Source: a bacterium
Lineage (GTDB): Bacteria > Patescibacteriota > Patescibacteriia > 2-12-FULL-60-25
DNA: 8,024 nt
Direction: 5' to 3'
Assembly: GCA_020056125.1 (NCBI GenBank)
Contig: JAGVIJ010000045.1
Coordinates: 1 to 8,024 of the forward strand
The translations under genes and the position numbers were made by a program. Position 1 is the stretch's first letter; each line of letters begins with the position of its first letter. This document shows, one piece after another, positions 6,201 to 8,024 of the stretch. A model generated the notes under the pieces. That model saw nothing but the letters and a program-made list of their open reading frames with translations, ran no database searches and was not told the DNA's origin.

Positions 6201-7268
6201 TTACAGGCTTTTATTTATTTCGTCGACATTGGGCGTTTGCAGGATAAAAATCGCGCCTTTGTCCGAAGCTAAATCAATAATCAAATCTTCCTGCCCGGTA
6301 ATTAAATCTTTTAACCAAAGTTTTTGATCTGTTTTAAAAATAAGTTTGGTTTTATCCGCGAAACCCAGGGGCACTCCCTCGCCCACCGGATAATTAGGCA
6401 CATTTAAATCATACGCCACACCGCCGCGATTGGACGAGACGGTTTGTCCGTCATCGGTTAAATATGCGACCTGTGCATCCAATGATGGCGCGTAATGCAA
6501 AATTACTCGGTTGGTTTCGCGCGACAACAAATTATCCGTGCCGTCAAAAGAGAGTTGATGTAATTCTGACGGCGGTGCGGGCGGTTGTTCCAACCCTTGT
6601 CCGCGCTCGGCTGTCACATACCAAACCTTGCCATAATAAGCGGCTAACTGCTCGGCTGTATCAGGCAAAAGCGCAACTTGGCGCGTACCGCCGGAAAGTC
6701 CTACGGAAAAAATCGCGCGGCTTGAAGAGGCTAACCCCATCACTGCAACCGTTTGACTGTCCCACCAACCCAGCGGCCGCACATCTTGTACGCCTTGTCC
6801 GCCCGGCAAGCGCACGGCAATGATTTGTTGATCCAATCCAAAACGCACCTCAAAAGCGCCGGCGCCATCAGCCCTGGCCGGTGCCGGATGCAAGGTGCGT
6901 CGACCGTCAGGCGAACGAATGCCAAAATTTGCTCCGGTGAGCGTAAATCCTTCTTGCAAATAAGCGCGCTCACCCGAACCCAAATCGCGGCCTTCTAAAG
7001 TTGAGAGCGGCTGACCCAATAATTTTATATCTTCAGGCCAAGACAAAACTTTGTCTTCACCATTAAAAAATAACCGCGCCCGCCCCTCGTTTACCAACAC
7101 AATACTTAGCGGCTTTACCTCGGTTAAGCTCGCAGTTTGATCAGCCGGTAAAATCGGGCCGGGTGCTGGATTTTGGTTGGGATACAAATACGCAATCGCC
7201 ACCACTCCGCCGACCACTAAAATGGTAGCGAATGGCACCAAAAATCGTGAACAAAGCCTTTTCACCAT
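6201..7268 (-). CDS. Membrane-anchored beta-propeller-like protein of unknown function
   Basis: A 355-residue protein with one N-terminal transmembrane segment (about residues 9-28, FLVPFATILVVGGVVAIAYL) after a basic MVKRLCSR, so the bulk should lie outside the membrane. A proline-rich stretch (NQNPAPGPILP) follows. The remainder is rich in short strands and Asp/Gly turns, for example RSPDGRR, RPLGWWDSQTVAVMG, SRAIFSVGLSGGTRQVALLPD and KLWLKDLITGQEDLIIDL, which resembles TolB/WD40-like propeller repeats. No enzymatic motif is visible. A longer GTG start at 7331 would begin inside the palindromic repeat and put 21 extra residues before the membrane segment; the ATG at 7268 is preferred. It is the first gene of the operon that continues into aspS, but its role there is unknown. 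Confidence 0.85.
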   Translation of the reverse strand: MVKRLCSRFLVPFATILVVGGVVAIAYLYPNQNPAPGPILPADQTASLTEVKPLSIVLVNEGRARLFFNGEDKVLSWPEDIKLLGQPLSTLEGRDLGSGERAYLQEGFTLTGANFGIRSPDGRRTLHPAPARADGAGAFEVRFGLDQQIIAVRLPGGQGVQDVRPLGWWDSQTVAVMGLASSSRAIFSVGLSGGTRQVALLPDTAEQLAAYYGKVWYVTAERGQGLEQPPAPPSELHQLSFDGTDNLLSRETNRVILHYAPSLDAQVAYLTDDGQTVSSNRGGVAYDLNVPNYPVGEGVPLGFADKTKLIFKTDQKLWLKDLITGQEDLIIDLASDKGAIFILQTPNVDEINKSL

Positions 7269-7275
7269 ACTGAAT

Positions 7276-7305
7276 AGGATACACCGCCCGAGCCTCGAAC
7301 GCCAA
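7276..7305 (-). promoter_or_regulatory. Candidate promoter of the aspS-scpAB operon, possibly leaderless
   Basis: On the minus strand TTGGCG (7305-7300) and TATCCT (7281-7276) are separated by 18 bp, each matching four of six consensus positions. The -10 box ends 7 bases before the ATG at 7268, so transcription would begin at or very near the start codon. That fits the lack of any Shine-Dalgarno there. The boxes are weak, so this is tentative. Confidence 0.3.
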
Positions 7306-7321
7306 ATTGCTAGATTAAATT

Positions 7322-7368
7322 GTAGCCGCACCCTTTAGGGTGCGCCCCGCCGACGGCGGGACGGCTAC
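7322..7368. repeat. Three-stem palindromic repeat element between toxin gene and operon
   Basis: GTAGCCG (7322-7328) pairs with CGGCTAC (7362-7368) as an outer stem. Inside it are two hairpins: GCACCC/GGGTGC (7328-7333 with 7338-7343, loop TTTA) and CCCGCC/GGCGGG (7346-7351 with 7355-7360, loop GAC). The layout resembles a small cloverleaf or REP/BIME-type element. No run of Ts follows on either strand, so it is not a standard terminator, though it could slow polymerase or protect 3' ends. It shares GCGCCC plus GACGGCGGGAC with the repeat at 4743-4759, the latter lacking four intervening bases. Confidence 0.8.
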
Positions 7369-7377
7369 CGTTAGTTT

Positions 7378-7623
7378 TTAGTATTTTTTATACGTCGTAT
7401 CCGCTCTTCGCTCTACGGCCAGGATCCGAATATCAGCAGATGTTTTAAAAAAAATAATCCGAAAGTTGCCTTTGCGTACTCGATATACGCTATCATGACC
7501 CTGTAACTTTTTTACATCCAAATGCGCAATATCATCCTTGATGATACAGGCGATAATATTCTCAATCTCTTTGCGTTGCGCCGCAGGAATCTTCCACAGT
7601 GCTTTTTGAATCCGATCAACCAT
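7378..7623 (-). CDS. RelE/ParE-superfamily toxin of a type II toxin-antitoxin pair
   Basis: An 81-residue basic protein of typical size for the family. RelE members are mostly ribosome-dependent mRNA endonucleases; ParE members act on gyrase. The helical N-terminal half (IPAAQRKEIENIIACII) is followed by KKLQGHDSVYRVRKGNFRIIFF (38-59), where the G-x-x-x-x-YR-x-R-x-G-x-[FY]R-[IV] pattern is diagnostic. The C-terminal strand is IRILAVERRADTTYKKY, with Arg72, Arg73 and Tyr78 at positions where RelE-type enzymes keep basic and aromatic catalytic residues. These traits favour an RNase role, by inference. The start follows the antitoxin stop by 5 bases, with a Shine-Dalgarno inside the antitoxin's last codons. 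It appears intact. Confidence 0.9.
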   Translation of the reverse strand: MVDRIQKALWKIPAAQRKEIENIIACIIKDDIAHLDVKKLQGHDSVYRVRKGNFRIIFFKTSADIRILAVERRADTTYKKY

Positions 7624-7628
7624 ACAAC

Positions 7629-7847
7629 CTACACCTTTAAACGCGCCAACAATTCTTTAGCGGAAATCCCATTTTTGCGGAAATGCGTAAAATCTATAAC
7701 CGTCTCCCATCCGCCTTGTTCCACCGGACCGATGGTGAAGATGGGTTTGGAACGTTTCATGACAACAAACGAACGACCGGCCTTAATCAACTTTTCATAA
7801 TTACCAAGATTTTTGCGTAACTCCTTTAGTCCGATAATGTTGTTCAT
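7629..7847 (-). CDS. Phd/YefM-family antitoxin
   Basis: A 72-residue protein, the expected length. The N-terminal DNA-binding half reads IIGLKELRKNLGNYEKLIKAGRSFVVMKRSKPIFTI (4-39), closely following the Phd/YefM pattern of a short strand, a helix with LRKNL, and a final strand with a K/R-x-x-K-P turn. The C-terminal tail (VIDFTHFRKNGISAKELLARLKV) is the region that usually folds over and neutralises the toxin. Members of this family repress their own promoter, with the toxin as co-repressor; the palindrome at 7877-7891 is a fitting operator. Antitoxin precedes toxin, the usual order for yefM-yoeB-like and phd-type pairs. No Shine-Dalgarno is evident. Confidence 0.88.
   Translation of the reverse strand: MNNIIGLKELRKNLGNYEKLIKAGRSFVVMKRSKPIFTIGPVEQGGWETVIDFTHFRKNGISAKELLARLKV
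7632..7637 (-). promoter_or_regulatory. Toxin ribosome binding site inside the antitoxin gene
   Basis: AAGGTG on the minus strand lies 8 bases before the toxin ATG at 7623 and overlaps the last antitoxin codons. Toxin translation is therefore likely coupled to antitoxin translation. Confidence 0.55.
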
Positions 7848-7864
7848 AAACGATAATGACTCAT
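7844..7864 (-). other. Possible 6-codon leader peptide ahead of the antitoxin
   Basis: An ATG at 7864 opens MSHYRL and stops at a TGA (7846-7844) that overlaps the antitoxin ATG (ATGA). A leader peptide could couple translation to an antitoxin start that lacks a Shine-Dalgarno, but the leader has none either. Such short frames arise easily by chance. Confidence 0.15.
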
Positions 7865-7876
7865 TTTTAGATTATC

Positions 7877-7891
7877 TTAAGGTTACCTTAA
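7877..7891. promoter_or_regulatory. Likely operator of the toxin-antitoxin operon
   Basis: TTAAGGT and ACCTTAA form a perfect inverted repeat with one central base. It lies 30 bp before the antitoxin start and overlaps the predicted -10 region. Position and symmetry fit autorepression by the antitoxin or the toxin-antitoxin complex. Confidence 0.6.
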
Positions 7892-7908
7892 CTTTATCCG
7901 TACGTCAA
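7880..7908 (-). promoter_or_regulatory. Candidate promoter of the toxin-antitoxin operon
   Basis: TTGACG (7908-7903) matches five of six -35 positions. TAACCT (7885-7880), 17 bp later, keeps the first, second and last bases of TATAAT. The -10 lies within the palindromic operator. The -35 overlaps the last bases of the preceding terminator run. The -10 assignment is the weak part; GATAAT at 7876-7871 is a better box but has no -35 at proper distance. Confidence 0.4.
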
Positions 7909-7946
7909 TAAAAAAAAGCCGCACGCGATTGGACATCGCACGCGAC
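7907..7946 (-). terminator. Strong intrinsic terminator of an operon entering from the right
   Basis: In minus-strand RNA, GUCGCGUGCGAU (7946-7935) pairs with AUCGCGUGCGGC (7929-7918) to give a 12-bp stem with three G-U pairs and a 5-base loop. Eight Us follow immediately (7917-7910). Because of the G-U pairs the stem is good only in this direction. It insulates the toxin-antitoxin module from upstream transcription. Confidence 0.85.
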
Positions 7947-7979
7947 CTGTTAAAAATCCGACGGAAAACTGCAACGTCG

Positions 7980-8024
7980 TCAAGGCTCCAGGCGATTCAA
8001 AAGCCGCGGAAATGGAATAGTCTC
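7980..8024 (-). CDS. Possible C-terminal end of a gene truncated by the window edge
   Basis: The frame entering at the right edge on the minus strand reads ETIPFPRLLNRLEP and stops at a TGA (7982-7980), 33 bases before the terminator stem. Some transcript must end at that terminator, and this frame gives a natural stop-to-hairpin distance. Fourteen codons are too few to identify a protein or to exclude a non-coding RNA. Another minus frame stays open through the hairpin to 7894 and seems less likely. Confidence 0.25.
   Translation of the reverse strand, partial: ETIPFPRLLNRLEP

Noticed and set aside
7894..8022. Minus-strand frame open from the right edge to 7894
   Set aside because: It would read through the whole 12-bp terminator hairpin and the T-run, giving a phenylalanine-rich end; a frame stopping before the hairpin is more natural.
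7929..8024. Plus-strand frame with a TTG start running off the right edge
   Set aside because: No ATG, no ribosome binding site, and it begins inside the loop of a strong minus-strand terminator.

Overview
The window looks like a piece of a compact bacterial genome using the standard bacterial code, most likely a Candidate Phyla Radiation (Patescibacteria) member. The reasons are very short intergenic gaps, a housekeeping operon that mixes unrelated functions, an aspartyl-tRNA synthetase lacking the usual bacterial GAD insertion, and small GC-rich palindromic or tandem elements embedded in gene ends and even inside a gene. The lineage is an inference from gene content and style; no rRNA or marker tree is available here. 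No stretch of more than about 200 bases is without a gene call.

Left part (1-1307, + strand). A possible 3' end of an upstream reading frame (2-217) runs into a two-part protein of unknown function (217-1272). That protein has its own plausible promoter (114-141), a strong ribosome binding site and a short intrinsic terminator (1279-1307). Its N-terminal part resembles small toxin-fold/DUF4258-like proteins. A proline-rich linker joins this to an unrecognised alpha/beta-like C-terminal domain.

Middle part (1295-7268, all - strand). Six tightly spaced genes probably form one transcript, in the order: membrane-anchored beta-propeller-like protein, aspS, scpA, scpB, a D,D-peptidase of the penicillin-binding S11 family, and a GT4-type glycosyltransferase. 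Gaps are 10-20 bp. ScpA and ScpB are the kleisin and winged-helix partners of SMC condensin. The peptidase and glycosyltransferase act on the cell envelope. The propeller protein is likely anchored outside the membrane.

Right part (7322-8024, - strand). A phd/yefM-type antitoxin gene is followed by a RelE-family toxin gene. A perfect palindrome in the antitoxin promoter region is a likely operator for autoregulation. The module is bounded upstream by a strong intrinsic terminator (7907-7946) that ends a transcript coming from beyond the window. Downstream it is bounded by a three-stem palindromic repeat (7322-7368) that separates it from the housekeeping operon.

The most notable theme is small repeats at gene borders. 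One composite repeat forms the last codons of aspS and the scpA leader, a related one sits between the toxin gene and the operon, and a third lies in frame inside the glycosyltransferase gene. I do not see a complete new defence or metabolic system. The best candidates for novelty are the unrecognised two-domain protein, the GAD-less AspRS with a repeat-derived tail, and the repeat family.
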